From Pseudomonas shahriarae (GTDB lineage: Bacteria > Pseudomonadota > Gammaproteobacteria > Pseudomonadales > Pseudomonadaceae): a DNA stretch of 64,000 nucleotides. The notes under the pieces are model-generated. The model saw only the letters and a program-made list of their open reading frames with translations, searched no databases and had not been told where the DNA came from. The first letter of the stretch is position 1; the number at the start of each line of letters is the position of its first letter. Positions 45,782-55,786 of the stretch are shown piece after piece. Both the position numbers and the translations under genes were made by a program. The DNA is taken from contig NZ_CP077085.1 in assembly GCF_014268455.2 (NCBI RefSeq), positions 1,302,001-1,366,000 of the forward strand, in the 5' to 3' direction.

Positions 45782-48670
45782 TCAGGCGGCCTTGGCCTCG
45801 CTTTCATCCGTTCCTGGAACCGTCTTCACCACGTAGCAGCGTTGAGGTCCTAACCCTGGCAGGCGAATCAAGCTGTAAGCCTTTCCGTCGCTTCCCGGTT
45901 CCAGCACGCCTCGTTGCAGCAACTCCTTGTTCACTGCACTGATGTTCATGCCCTTGAAAATTTCGGCCCTCCAGGCTTCCGGCAGTACGTAGTAGGTGTT
46001 GGTGGTGTGCAGTGCATCGCCCATGCCGTGTTCCATCGTCTTGCGAAAGCCCAGTCGATCAATCGTGCGTGGGCCGTGCTCATCGATCTTGGCGGCGGCA
46101 GATTCCCAGCGGGTAAAGCGGCTTTCTCCGAACCGTTCGATGACCTGGTGTAAACGCGCCAAGATCGCATCGCCCTCAAAGTTACCGGCGCCGCCGCGTT
46201 CGGCCAGCCATGCATGCAGGCACACCCGTGCTGCGGTCGTGGCCGTGCCATCAGGCCAACCGGTGACGCCGAAGGCGGTGGCCAACTCTCCGGCCGCTGC
46301 TGCGAGGCCAAAGCGAAGAGCTGCACGTTGGGCTTGACCACTGGCCGAGGCGGGTAGGTTTTGGGTGATGAACTGCTCCACCGTGCGGCGAATGATCACC
46401 GTCCATCTGAGCATTTCGCCAGGCGCGCACAGTGCATGCAGGAAGGCGGTGAGGGGTGTGCCGTAGTATTTGGATACACGGGCCTTGAGCGCATCGGAGA
46501 GGGCGGCGGCGTCTTCAAAACCGTTCAGCACATCGAACATGCCGAGCCCTTTGCTTGCATCCGCTGGCACAGCCAGCATGCGAACTTCCATACCGGCTTT
46601 CAGCTCCTTGTTGGCATCTGCCATGTGCTGCGCCAACGTCTTCTCGCCGGTCGAGAGAAACAGCAGGCGCCACTCCTGCACCTGTCGGCCCGCTTGTCCT
46701 CGATCATTCGCCCGGGCTTTACCTGTGCCGTTACCGAGCATGTAAACCGTCTCGCCAATAATGCGTGGGTCACACATGCCAATTTCATCCAGCACCAGGA
46801 GGCCGTCTGAATGGGCGGCTGCGATGGACTCCAGGGCGTTATCTGTCGATCGCCATGAACGCACCAGACGTGGCCCGCCATAAACCGAGGCGGCGACTTG
46901 TAGGTGAGTGGTCTTGCCACCGGAACTGTCGCCGTACAGGTGGAAGCCGCCTGACTCATGCCCCAGCAGGTTCAGCAGAGGCCCTGCAAAGGCCACAGAG
47001 ACGACAAACGCCAAGCGATGGTTACCAACGCACAGCGCGCCGATTTGCTGCTGCCACTGCTCCAGAGAGCCCGCCTCGCTGATCGGTGGCAACTGCGCAC
47101 CGGCCTCATAAAAATGCAGGTGTTCGGCGTGCGAGCCGATCTGTTGTTCGGGCAGAAGGAAGGCGTTGCCGTGCCAGCCGAGACGCGTCACCAAGCGGGC
47201 ACGCTGGGCGCTGTCGAAGCCGCCGAGGTAGCTCTGCAAGTCATTACGTGCGTTACGTCCCGAGCGGCTTCCGGCAAGGCGTAGGCCCATGTCTACCAGC
47301 GGTCCGAGGACGTCCTTGCCGAAGTCGCCGGTCATGGTCCTGGCCGGGATATTCCAGCGCTTTTTGGCGCCGTCCGGGTCGTCGAACTCGACCAATAAAC
47401 CCCAGTTGTGGCCCTTGTCGTCGCGAGTGCGAGCGATGATTTCGAGAGGCGAACACACGGGACGCGCCTCACCATCATCGCCGGAATAAAAGACCCCTTC
47501 AGGCGTCAGGCGAAAGCCGCCCGGTAAAAGGTCGTTCTTAGATTTGGCAGGACGTTTTGCAGGTGTCTTAGCCTTCGTTTCTTGGGGCTCAGTGGGCTCC
47601 GCGACAGTGCCGAAAAGCTTACCGTCGCGCACCAGCTCGGCGACGTGGCCTGCGGTCCAGCCTTTGGCTAATGCGTCTGCAGCATCGTCGCCGTCAGCCC
47701 ATTTTCCACCTTTGACGAGTGTCGGCTTGCCGCCTTTGCTGCTGGGCTTGAGCGTGAACACGTCGAGCGCAATTCGTTGTACCGAAGCGGCGCCCAGCTC
47801 AATCAACTTGAGCTCGATGGCGTCCATGCACCTCTTGCCGCTGGCATCGTTATCCGGCCACAGCACCACGGTGCGCCCTTTGAGCGGCGTCAGATCGGCC
47901 TTGTGCCAGGAGTTCGACCCGTTCGGCCAGCAGGTGGCTACGTGGTCGGGCATGAGTTCAGCCGCGGCGTCAGCGGCCTTTTCGCCTTCACACAACACCA
48001 CAGGCGCGTCGGCGCGCTTTGCCAGCTCATCCAGGCGCAGCAATGGCCGAGGCTCCGGCAATCCTTGCCAGCGCCATTGTGTGGTTTGCCCATCGGAGCG
48101 CTTGCACCAGGTCAGCGGTGCAAAGACCTTTCGTGGTTTGCCGTCTTCATCGGGGCCCAAGTCGAAGCGATACAGCGCCATGACCGGCTGGCCCTGAGCG
48201 TCGCGGTAGATCCACACCTTGGACGGAACACCATGTTGCCGGTGTTTGGCTGGGCACTTGTTCATGGCCTCGGCCGGGATTGGCTGAATTGCGATCCACT
48301 CCGGCGTTGCGCTCTTGGCCGGTGCGCTTTTGGTGGTCGCAGAGCCGGCGGAAACACTCAGCAGATCTGCCAGTTTTTTGCAGGCATCAACGTCGGTGCC
48401 GCCGTCGATGTAGCGCACCAGATCGATCATGTCGCCGCCCTTATCGCCAGTGGCAAAATCTGCCCAGGTGCCTTTGCTCAAATTGACCTTGAGCGAGCCA
48501 GCGCGCTTGTCTGTACGCGTCGGATTGGGTGCTGTGTATTCCTTGCCGCCGTCTACGCGTTTGCCGTTCGGCAGCCAGTGAGTAAGGACGCGGTCGATGT
48601 TCTTTAGGGCAGAGCTTTTTACGTCGGCAAAGCTGGGACGTTTTGAGGTATTGCCGGTGCGCTGAGTCAT
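45782..48670 (-). CDS. Replication protein: TOPRIM primase-like plus DUF927 helicase
   Basis: A 962-residue protein. The N-terminal 120 residues (NGKRVDGGKEYTAPNPTRTDK, WADFATGDKGGDMIDLVRYI) are typical of plasmid/phage primase leaders. A TOPRIM domain follows near residues 220-300 (VVLCEGEKAADAAAELM, VLWPDNDASGKRCMDAI). The DUF927 ATPase has Walker A GDSSGGKTT near residue 580 and Walker B LLVLDEIGM. It should prime and unwind the element's DNA, probably at the iterons. The ATG overlaps the stop of the DUF3077 gene by ATGA, making it the last of a coupled chain of four genes. Confidence 0.88.
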   Translation of the reverse strand: MTQRTGNTSKRPSFADVKSSALKNIDRVLTHWLPNGKRVDGGKEYTAPNPTRTDKRAGSLKVNLSKGTWADFATGDKGGDMIDLVRYIDGGTDVDACKKLADLLSVSAGSATTKSAPAKSATPEWIAIQPIPAEAMNKCPAKHRQHGVPSKVWIYRDAQGQPVMALYRFDLGPDEDGKPRKVFAPLTWCKRSDGQTTQWRWQGLPEPRPLLRLDELAKRADAPVVLCEGEKAADAAAELMPDHVATCWPNGSNSWHKADLTPLKGRTVVLWPDNDASGKRCMDAIELKLIELGAASVQRIALDVFTLKPSSKGGKPTLVKGGKWADGDDAADALAKGWTAGHVAELVRDGKLFGTVAEPTEPQETKAKTPAKRPAKSKNDLLPGGFRLTPEGVFYSGDDGEARPVCSPLEIIARTRDDKGHNWGLLVEFDDPDGAKKRWNIPARTMTGDFGKDVLGPLVDMGLRLAGSRSGRNARNDLQSYLGGFDSAQRARLVTRLGWHGNAFLLPEQQIGSHAEHLHFYEAGAQLPPISEAGSLEQWQQQIGALCVGNHRLAFVVSVAFAGPLLNLLGHESGGFHLYGDSSGGKTTHLQVAASVYGGPRLVRSWRSTDNALESIAAAHSDGLLVLDEIGMCDPRIIGETVYMLGNGTGKARANDRGQAGRQVQEWRLLFLSTGEKTLAQHMADANKELKAGMEVRMLAVPADASKGLGMFDVLNGFEDAAALSDALKARVSKYYGTPLTAFLHALCAPGEMLRWTVIIRRTVEQFITQNLPASASGQAQRAALRFGLAAAAGELATAFGVTGWPDGTATTAARVCLHAWLAERGGAGNFEGDAILARLHQVIERFGESRFTRWESAAAKIDEHGPRTIDRLGFRKTMEHGMGDALHTTNTYYVLPEAWRAEIFKGMNISAVNKELLQRGVLEPGSDGKAYSLIRLPGLGPQRCYVVKTVPGTDESEAKAA

Positions 48671-48939
48671 GGCGTTGTCCTCGTTGCATACAGCGCATCG
48701 TTCACGTCATCAATCAGCGCTTTTGCCATCTCGCCCAGGTAGAACGCTGGCCAACTGAACCGCTCACCTTCGTTACTCATGGCGGCGTCGAGGGTCAGTT
48801 GATTGGCGTAGTACTGAAACAGCGATATCGCTTCAAGCGCATCCTCGATTGGCACGCCTGCATTGACCCGGAACAGTTTCTGATTGCTGCTGTTAGCGCA
48901 GGAAAATTCGGTACGCCCGAGAGTGTTGGCAGTGTTCAC
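48667..48939 (-). CDS. DUF3077 family protein
   Basis: A 90-residue protein with the DUF3077 signature as I know it from Pseudomonas elements: LFRVNAGVPIEDALEAISLFQYYANQLTLDA. Function unknown. Both ends are ATGA overlaps, with the 94-residue gene upstream and the DUF927 gene downstream, so its translation is tied to theirs. Confidence 0.8.
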   Translation of the reverse strand: MNTANTLGRTEFSCANSSNQKLFRVNAGVPIEDALEAISLFQYYANQLTLDAAMSNEGERFSWPAFYLGEMAKALIDDVNDALYATRTTP

Positions 48940-49220
48940 AGGGCACCGCCTTTCTGGCCCATTGGCACAGAGGAGGCATCACCGTACATGGTGAGCGTTT
49001 TGATTAGGCCCAAGGTGCCGCGCACGTCCCAAATAACGGACGACAGCACGCGGTTGGAAAGTAGGGGTTTATCGCCGTCTAAGTGATCTTCCAAAAGCAT
49101 GAGAACTGAATCGGCACGGTCGAGCGCGCAGGTGATGGCGTCGATAGGTAGGCCGGCTTCCGCGTCTGGGCTGACGCAGAGCAGATCCTCGGGTAATGAA
49201 AAGCCTGGGAGCATGCTCAT
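48936..49220 (-). CDS. Hypothetical protein of the coupled operon
   Basis: A 94-residue protein starting at ATG 49220 (MSMLPGFSLPEDLLCVSPDA). The frame is open back to 49703, but that extension passes through the C4 RNA and another gene's coding sequence. The short form is preferred because its ATG overlaps the stop of the 52-residue gene by ATGA. Not recognised beyond a likely helical fold (IDAITCALDRADSVLMLLED). Confidence 0.75.
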   Translation of the reverse strand: MSMLPGFSLPEDLLCVSPDAEAGLPIDAITCALDRADSVLMLLEDHLDGDKPLLSNRVLSSVIWDVRGTLGLIKTLTMYGDASSVPMGQKGGAL

Positions 49221-49375
49221 TGGGCACCCCCTGCGGCTTCTAGGGCTCGCGCCTTGGACATATGGGCGTTGTAACGGGAGAGGCGTGTAGCGAGGCTGGA
49301 GTTGGCGTGTAAAGCGGCGAGAGCCATTGCTCGATGAGCGGCGGCGCGAATTCCGAACGGATTGAGGGCGTGCAT
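49217..49375 (-). CDS. 52-residue leader gene controlled by C4 RNA
   Basis: A small gene, MHALNPFGIRAAAHRAMALA to ALEAAGGAQ, with AGGAG 9 nt before its ATG. It heads the chain of ATGA-coupled genes that leads to the replication protein. Its ribosome site is complementary to the loop of the C4 RNA just upstream. It may act mainly as a translated leader. I do not recognise the peptide; it is alanine-rich and probably helical. Confidence 0.75.
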   Translation of the reverse strand: MHALNPFGIRAAAHRAMALAALHANSSLATRLSRYNAHMSKARALEAAGGAQ

Positions 49376-49384
49376 GGGGCGAAA

Positions 49385-49408
49385 CTCCTATTGTTGAGGA
49401 GCTGCCAC
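49385..49408 (-). promoter_or_regulatory. C4 RNA target in the operon leader
   Basis: Two 9-nt segments, GTGGCAGCT (49408-49400) and ACAATAGGA (49394-49386, overlapping the AGGAG ribosome site), are exactly complementary to the 3' flank and hairpin loop of the C4 RNA. Pairing would block initiation at 49375. Confidence 0.8.
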
Positions 49409-49430
49409 ACTTCGTCGCCAAACGAATTAG

Positions 49431-49510
49431 GGTGGCAGCTGTGCGCAGGTTGGCGAACCGGGACAATAGGAACCCGGCAGACCCGAAGGTCTCCCACGCA
49501 CAGCCGCCAT
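49431..49510 (-). ncRNA. C4-type antisense RNA
   Basis: On the minus strand a three-way junction is formed. The outer stem CGCACAGC... is 49438-49445 with 49497-49504 (8 bp). One hairpin, AGACC-TTCG-GGTCT (49479-49492), has a stable UUCG tetraloop. Another, CCGGG/CCCGG (49458-49477), has the loop TTCCTATTGT. The loop and the 3' segment AGCTGCCAC are complementary to the following leader. This matches the C4 antisense RNA of phages P1 and P7, which represses translation of a downstream gene from the same transcript. Confidence 0.85.
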
Positions 49511-49527
49511 AACGCGTGAATGCGGGC

Positions 49528-49566
49528 ACAAAAAAAGCGCCTGCAATCGTAATGGGGGCGCCTGTG
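49528..49566 (-). terminator. Possible terminator upstream of the C4 RNA
   Basis: On the minus strand, GGCGCC and GGCGCT can pair before a run of seven T. It lies between the open frame at 49570-49703 and the C4 RNA and could set the ratio of C4 RNA to full transcript, or end an upstream transcript. Confidence 0.5.
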
Positions 49567-49750
49567 CGCCTATTGTAGATCGGGTCGCCAAACCCGGTCG
49601 CTGAATTTGCAGCGACAGCCAGAGAGTAACGCCCGTTTTTTGAAAGTGCAACTGTGTGGATCGCTTGCGGATTTTTTCGATGCGGCATAAATTGACCAGG
49701 CATGTAGATTCACCTCAACGCCTCCGGTTGCCGCCGGGGGCGTTTTCGTT

Positions 49751-50056
49751 TCAGGCATGGACTTCCCAGCGCAGGGAGACAAAGGGCAGCAGGTCGCCTT
49801 CGAGGCAGGCGCGTGCATCCTCGTAGGCGTCGATTTGTTGGCCTTCGTCGACGATGATTGCTCGCGGGGCTTGGCAGGGAACTGATAGTGCGCACCAGAT
49901 GCCATCTGCCCATCGCATTACCATTACGTCCCGGTTAAGGCGTTTTTGCTCTGTGCGGTGGCGCTCGAAACGCTGCATACCTCGTGATGAGAACCCGACT
50001 TTTCTGAGTACAGAAAAGGGCTGCAAGATGGCCCTGTTGGCGATACGATTTTTCAT
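49751..50056 (-). CDS. Hypothetical protein downstream of AlpA
   Basis: A 101-residue protein starting at ATG 50056 (MKNRIANRAILQPFSVLRKV), which overlaps the AlpA stop by ATGA. Basic N-terminal half, then WADGIWCALSVPCQAPRAIIVD. Not recognised. Translational coupling to AlpA suggests a joint role in early control of the element. Confidence 0.7.
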   Translation of the reverse strand: MKNRIANRAILQPFSVLRKVGFSSRGMQRFERHRTEQKRLNRDVMVMRWADGIWCALSVPCQAPRAIIVDEGQQIDAYEDARACLEGDLLPFVSLRWEVHA

Positions 50057-50307
50057 GCTGCCACCTGATCGCGGGCAGCGATGCGTGCCCGTGTCCATGC
50101 CTGAACTTCCCCCAATACCCACGCAACCGGAGCACTTCGTGCATTGCTGTTACTCAGCTTTACCGGTAACGGGAATCCGCTTTCAGGTTGACGCATCAGC
50201 TTGTAGATAGTCGGGCGTGCGAGCCCTACGATTGAAATGACCTCGGGCATGCGGATGAGGGTCATGGAGGGATCATGCGAGGGAATTGCTTTTAATACGG
50301 TAGTCAT
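50053..50307 (-). CDS. AlpA-family excisionase/regulator
   Basis: An 84-residue DNA-binding protein of the AlpA/MerR-like winged-helix group: LIRMPEVISIVGLARPTIYKLM, then FPLPVKLS and AVAWVLGEVQAWTRARIAAR are typical. In P4-like elements AlpA/Vis proteins regulate the integrase and act in excision. A start 14 codons later (MTLIRMPEV) is also possible. Confidence 0.88.
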   Translation of the reverse strand: MTTVLKAIPSHDPSMTLIRMPEVISIVGLARPTIYKLMRQPESGFPLPVKLSNSNARSAPVAWVLGEVQAWTRARIAARDQVAA

Positions 50308-50362
50308 AGCGAGCTAACCCTTTGTTAATTGAGACAACGGGTCATACGCTACGCAGGGGAGG

Positions 50363-50391
50363 GGGAGTGGACTGTGTCCGCTCCCTTTTTT
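50363..50391 (+). terminator. Terminator on the plus strand
   Basis: A 10-bp stem with one mismatch (gggagtggac/gtccgctccc), a 3-nt loop and six T. It points against the flanking genes and ends at the stop codon of the 50390 gene, so it would stop an antisense transcript; on the minus strand the hairpin has no T-run after it. Confidence 0.55.
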
Positions 50392-51328
50392 ATTTCAGAG
50401 GTCTAAGGCCCAGAGCGACTAAGTGCTCTCGAATGGTTTTTTTCGTGCCGTTGCCGGCTTGGTCGAAAAGTAGATTGGTCAGTTCAGCATCGGACAGACT
50501 TCGTTTTTCACTTTTCCGGCCGTTAATGATTTGCTCTGCGGCTGCCTTAATTTTTGCCCGCCTATCCGTAGCGGAGGTCTGTATCGCTGAGTTGGGATTG
50601 CGGTTCCCATTACCTGCTTCCTGGCCCCTTCTCGTCGCCTTTGTCGAAAAAGCGTCGTCGAGAATTCGATGCATCAGGCTTGATGTGTTGAAGCCTTTTT
50701 TAAACACATCCATCTGCTCCACTTGGCGATAAAGACTCGCCATCAACAACGCCTGGTTCGCCTCTCCTAGCAAAGTAGCGAAGTCTTCTCGTGCTCGGAT
50801 TTCGTTTCCGCTACTGCGGTCCCGCTCTTTTTCAATCAGGGCAAGGTACTGGCGTGGTGAGTCATGTTTCAGCTGTTCTATGAGGTCCGCATCAATGTCG
50901 TAGGTCGCAAGCTCAAGGTCGAATAGCCAATTTGCAAGCTTCTCCACGGCCTGAGTTCCCAGTACCAGGGCAAAGGTGGCTACAAGCTGTGAGTCTGCTG
51001 CGGAATTACTGACTCCAAGAAGCCGTCGAATGACACTGGGCAATGAGCCTGCTTCTGCATAACTGGCATGCTCGCTAATGGCATCGCGAAGTCGATAAAG
51101 AGTTCTTGTTACCGACTCTGCGCACGGAGCGTAGGAGCCGTCCTCAAGCCAGAACGATGTAGCGGTGCTGATCAGATCGAAGGCATCTTTGAAATGTTCG
51201 TTGAACTGCGGAAACAGCACAAGATTGCGAACGGCAATCTCGACGTCGTCCTGATCCCACACCAGGCACGTTACGTCGACTCCTGCAATTTCGAGTTCCT
51301 CTGCATCGATGCCTCGCTCAATGTCCAT
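50390..51328 (-). CDS. Hypothetical protein
   Basis: A 312-residue, mainly helical protein I do not recognise. Segments include AVRNLVLFPQFNEHFKDAFDLISTA and a C-terminal basic, polar part (DRRAKIKAAAEQIINGRKSEKRSLSDAELTNLL) ending in a helix-turn-helix-like GTKKTIREHLVALGL, possibly DNA-binding. It lies between AlpA and the right iteron cluster on the strand of the core genes. Confidence 0.65.
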   Translation of the reverse strand: MDIERGIDAEELEIAGVDVTCLVWDQDDVEIAVRNLVLFPQFNEHFKDAFDLISTATSFWLEDGSYAPCAESVTRTLYRLRDAISEHASYAEAGSLPSVIRRLLGVSNSAADSQLVATFALVLGTQAVEKLANWLFDLELATYDIDADLIEQLKHDSPRQYLALIEKERDRSSGNEIRAREDFATLLGEANQALLMASLYRQVEQMDVFKKGFNTSSLMHRILDDAFSTKATRRGQEAGNGNRNPNSAIQTSATDRRAKIKAAAEQIINGRKSEKRSLSDAELTNLLFDQAGNGTKKTIREHLVALGLRPLK

Positions 51329-51420
51329 TTAGGTCTCCCCGACGCCCCGAGGCCAGTGGGCTAACGCAGCGATTTGCGGATAAAAGCGCCGATGCCAGCA
51401 GGTTCACGGGTGTGGCCGTT

Positions 51421-51545
51421 CTGTAACACGACCCCTCCATGTAACACGTGGTGCTCAGAAGTTTTTCAGTGCGTGTAACGCCTAATATATTCAATAAAAA
51501 CATAAGGTTATCGAGATGTGTAACGCGCGTAACACCCGTAACACC
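51421..51545. other. Right iteron cluster (candidate origin or crr)
   Basis: Copies of the GTAACAC motif at 51422, 51440, 51473 and three at 51518-51545 (gtgtaacgcgcgtaacaccc...). Over about 80 nt the region matches the left cluster in inverted orientation, including the AT-rich spacer with 'cata-ggttat'. It lies directly upstream of the gene at 50390 and downstream of the integrase. Confidence 0.7.
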
Positions 51546-51574
51546 ATTTTTGAAGGGGTATAGGGTTAACGGCT

Positions 51575-52816
51575 TCACACGGCCTTCCCAAATTGACCTT
51601 GCACTACATTTCCGGCCACTAGGGAATCAAGATGATCGGCGTACCATTGCATCATGTTTACACGTTGCTCAAAGTATTGTGCCTTGTTGTATACCCCCGA
51701 GATGCCTTCCTCTTTGTGAGCCAACTGCGCTTCAACGTGTTCCTTCGGCCAGCCATGCTCTCTAAGTAACGTGCTCGCGGTGTGTCGAGTGCCGTGGCCT
51801 ACGAGACGACCTTTGTACCCGATGGTTGCGAAGACTTTGTTGATTGTGTTTTCGCTGATGGTTGGGTTCTTCGCTCCCACACCGGGGAAAAGCCAACGAC
51901 TCCGCCCCGTTAAGCTGTGCAGATCCCTCAAAGCTGTCACTGCTTGATGGGGAAGGGGGCATACAAAATCCCGGCGCATCTTCATCTTGGCAGCAGGCAT
52001 CGTCCAAATTGCCTTCTCAAGGTCGAACTCTTTCCATTCAGCCAAGCGAACCATGCCTGGTCGGGAAGCCGTCCAGATACAAAGCCAAGCGGCGGTGCGT
52101 GCCGTCAGTCTGCTCGGAGTGTTTTGGAGTGCTTGGAGGAATTCAGCCAGTTCAGGCTCCAGCAAATGTGGATGCTGCTGAGTCTTGGGTGCCTGGGCGG
52201 CAATGTCACGAAGGCGGCTGCCCGGATCGTTTTCGGTGAGTCCTAAACCAATGGCTCGACCGAAGATTTGGTTGATCCAGGTGCGGCACTTTTCCGCCAC
52301 GTTGTGAGCGTCTCTAGTTTCGAGGGATGCCTGGAGATCTGCACAGTCGGTGCGGGTGATTTCGTCGAGGGGTTTATCTCCCAATGCAGGGAGTATGTCC
52401 TTGTCGAGGTAGGTCCGGATTTTGTGAAGGGTAGAGGGTGCGAGGCCCTTTTCTTCTTTTGCTTTGAGCCAAGCTTCAGCAGCAGTTCGAAACGTTCGGG
52501 CCTTGGCCGCATCGATTGCAGCTTTGGCGGATCGCTTCTGCTCAAGGGGGTCGGCGCCGCTACTCACTACTTTGCGTAGATCGGCAGCTTTGTCTCTTGC
52601 CAGTGCACCACTGACCTCTGGGTAACCCCCGAGCCCCATCCAAGCCCAATTGCCTGCCGGACGTTTGTAGCGGAGCTGCCAGGATTTACCACCATCAGGT
52701 TTGACCCTGAAGTAGAGGCCGTTTCCGTCTAGCTCCCGGTATTCCTTTGACTCCGGCTCCAGCCCTGCAAGCGTCGTGTCGGCGAGAGGGCGGCGCTTGA
52801 TATCTGCGCGCTTCAT
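51575..52816 (-). CDS. P4-type tyrosine integrase
   Basis: A 413-residue site-specific recombinase with the DUF4102 arm-binding domain (GNGLYFRVKPDGGKSWQLRY, LGGYPEVSGALARDKA), a core-binding domain, and a catalytic domain. Catalytic residues are seen: Arg in WTASRPGMVRLAEW, the HGTRH box (GHGTRHTASTLLREHG) and the tyrosine region VYNKAQYFEQR. It integrates at the tRNA-Leu 3' end 165 nt away. Transcribed away from the tRNA, as usual for this type. Confidence 0.95.
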   Translation of the reverse strand: MKRADIKRRPLADTTLAGLEPESKEYRELDGNGLYFRVKPDGGKSWQLRYKRPAGNWAWMGLGGYPEVSGALARDKAADLRKVVSSGADPLEQKRSAKAAIDAAKARTFRTAAEAWLKAKEEKGLAPSTLHKIRTYLDKDILPALGDKPLDEITRTDCADLQASLETRDAHNVAEKCRTWINQIFGRAIGLGLTENDPGSRLRDIAAQAPKTQQHPHLLEPELAEFLQALQNTPSRLTARTAAWLCIWTASRPGMVRLAEWKEFDLEKAIWTMPAAKMKMRRDFVCPLPHQAVTALRDLHSLTGRSRWLFPGVGAKNPTISENTINKVFATIGYKGRLVGHGTRHTASTLLREHGWPKEHVEAQLAHKEEGISGVYNKAQYFEQRVNMMQWYADHLDSLVAGNVVQGQFGKAV

Positions 52817-52910
52817 CCTTGTATCCCAAAGTTAGGTATTTTTCTCAGGATACAAGCAGGGATACAGGGATACAACGGATAAGGGGATACAGAGGTAGAT
52901 AGCCAGACAC

Positions 52911-52937
52911 AAAAAAACCGGCTCAAGTGGCCGGTTT
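52911..52937 (-). terminator. Terminator downstream of the restored tRNA-Leu
   Basis: Inverted repeat aaccggc/gccggtt followed on the minus strand by seven T. It was brought by the element and replaces the original terminator, now at 36213-36246. Confidence 0.75.
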
Positions 52938-52981
52938 CTCTGCTGCTGAGAGCCTGGTAGAGACTTTCAGATACTGCTATA

Positions 52982-53000
52982 TGGTGCCCCGAGGGAGACT
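52982..53000. other. attR within tRNA-Leu
   Basis: The 19 nt tggtgccccgagggagact, the 3' end of tRNA-Leu, match attL at 36251-36268 except for one C. Confidence 0.85.
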
Positions 53001-53066
53001 CGAACTCCCACTCCTTTCGAAAACGGATTTTGAATCCGCCGCGTCTACCAATTCCGCCATCAGGGC
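52982..53066 (-). tRNA. tRNA-Leu(CAA)
   Basis: An 85-nt class II tRNA with encoded CCA. Acceptor GCCCTGA pairs with TCGGGGC, the D arm contains GGTAGACGC, the anticodon loop TTCAAAA reads CAA, a long variable arm follows, and the T arm is GGGAGTTCGAGTCTCCC. The attachment site of the element. Confidence 0.97.
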
Positions 53067-53174
53067 TCAATGGCGGCGAAGTATAGAGAGGTGATTACCG
53101 TTGGTCAATCACGTTTCATGGTCTATTTTCACTATTTCCGCTAGACTTCCCGGCCCTGCTAGACGAACCCCATC

Positions 53175-55345
<2,171 letters not shown>

Positions 55346-55388
55346 GTTTCCCGACCCTAAGATTCACTATTTGCAACTGGAGTGCTAA

Positions 55389-55727
55389 ATGAGCTTTTTT
55401 ATCTCTAACGCTATGGCTGACGCCGCTGCACCGGCCGCTGCCGGTCCTATGGGCGGTGGTTTCGAGTGGATTTTCCTGGTCGGCTTCCTGGTCATCTTCT
55501 ACCTGATGATCTGGCGCCCACAGGCCAAGCGCGCCAAAGAGCAGAAAAACCTGCTGGGTAGCCTGCAAAAAGGCGACGAAGTGGTCACCACCGGCGGTAT
55601 CGCTGGCAAGATCACCAAGGTTTCCGATGCTTTCGTGGTACTGGAAGTCTCCGACACCGTTGAAATGAAGTTCCAGAAAGGCGCCATCGCCGCCACGCTG
55701 CCAAAAGGCACGCTCAAAGCGATCTGA
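55389..55727 (+). CDS. yajC: Sec translocon accessory protein YajC
   Basis: A 112-residue single-span membrane protein: FEWIFLVGFLVIFYLMIWRPQAKRAKEQKNLL is the membrane helix with the conserved RPQ-basic junction, and LQKGDEVVTTGGIAGKITKV the cytoplasmic part. It is a component of the SecDF-YajC complex whose other genes follow. Confidence 0.96.
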   Translation: MSFFISNAMADAAAPAAAGPMGGGFEWIFLVGFLVIFYLMIWRPQAKRAKEQKNLLGSLQKGDEVVTTGGIAGKITKVSDAFVVLEVSDTVEMKFQKGAIAATLPKGTLKAI

Positions 55728-55786
55728 GTAACAACTTTTACCAATCGACGGGGCGCGCAAGGCGCCCCGCGTCATAAGCGGGCGGC

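Larger units (their letters stand above)
36251..53000. mobile_element. P4-like integrative element in tRNA-Leu(CAA)
   Basis: Bounded by direct repeats of the tRNA-Leu 3' end, with a P4-type integrase beside the tRNA. Similar short repeats (gggatacaag-n-agggatacag type) lie just inside both ends, at 36312-36338 and 52848-52876, and are probable integrase arm sites. Core genes are integrase, AlpA, a C4 antisense RNA and a primase/helicase-like DUF927 protein, with two iteron clusters. Cargo genes at 37.8-44.4 kb are AT-rich. No capsid, portal or conjugation genes are seen. Confidence 0.88.

Noticed and set aside
49381..49570. CRISPR-like or tandem repeats near the structured RNA
   Set aside because: The repeated segments are complementary pairs of 9 nt, explained by C4 RNA and its target. 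No CRISPR array was seen anywhere in the window.
49221..49703. Extension of the 94-residue gene to a 255-residue protein
   Set aside because: The added part runs through the C4 RNA, its target and the 52-residue gene, which has a good ribosome site and ATGA overlap. A protein of the Ash/Icd-like kind overlapping C4 RNA cannot be excluded, but I could not support it.
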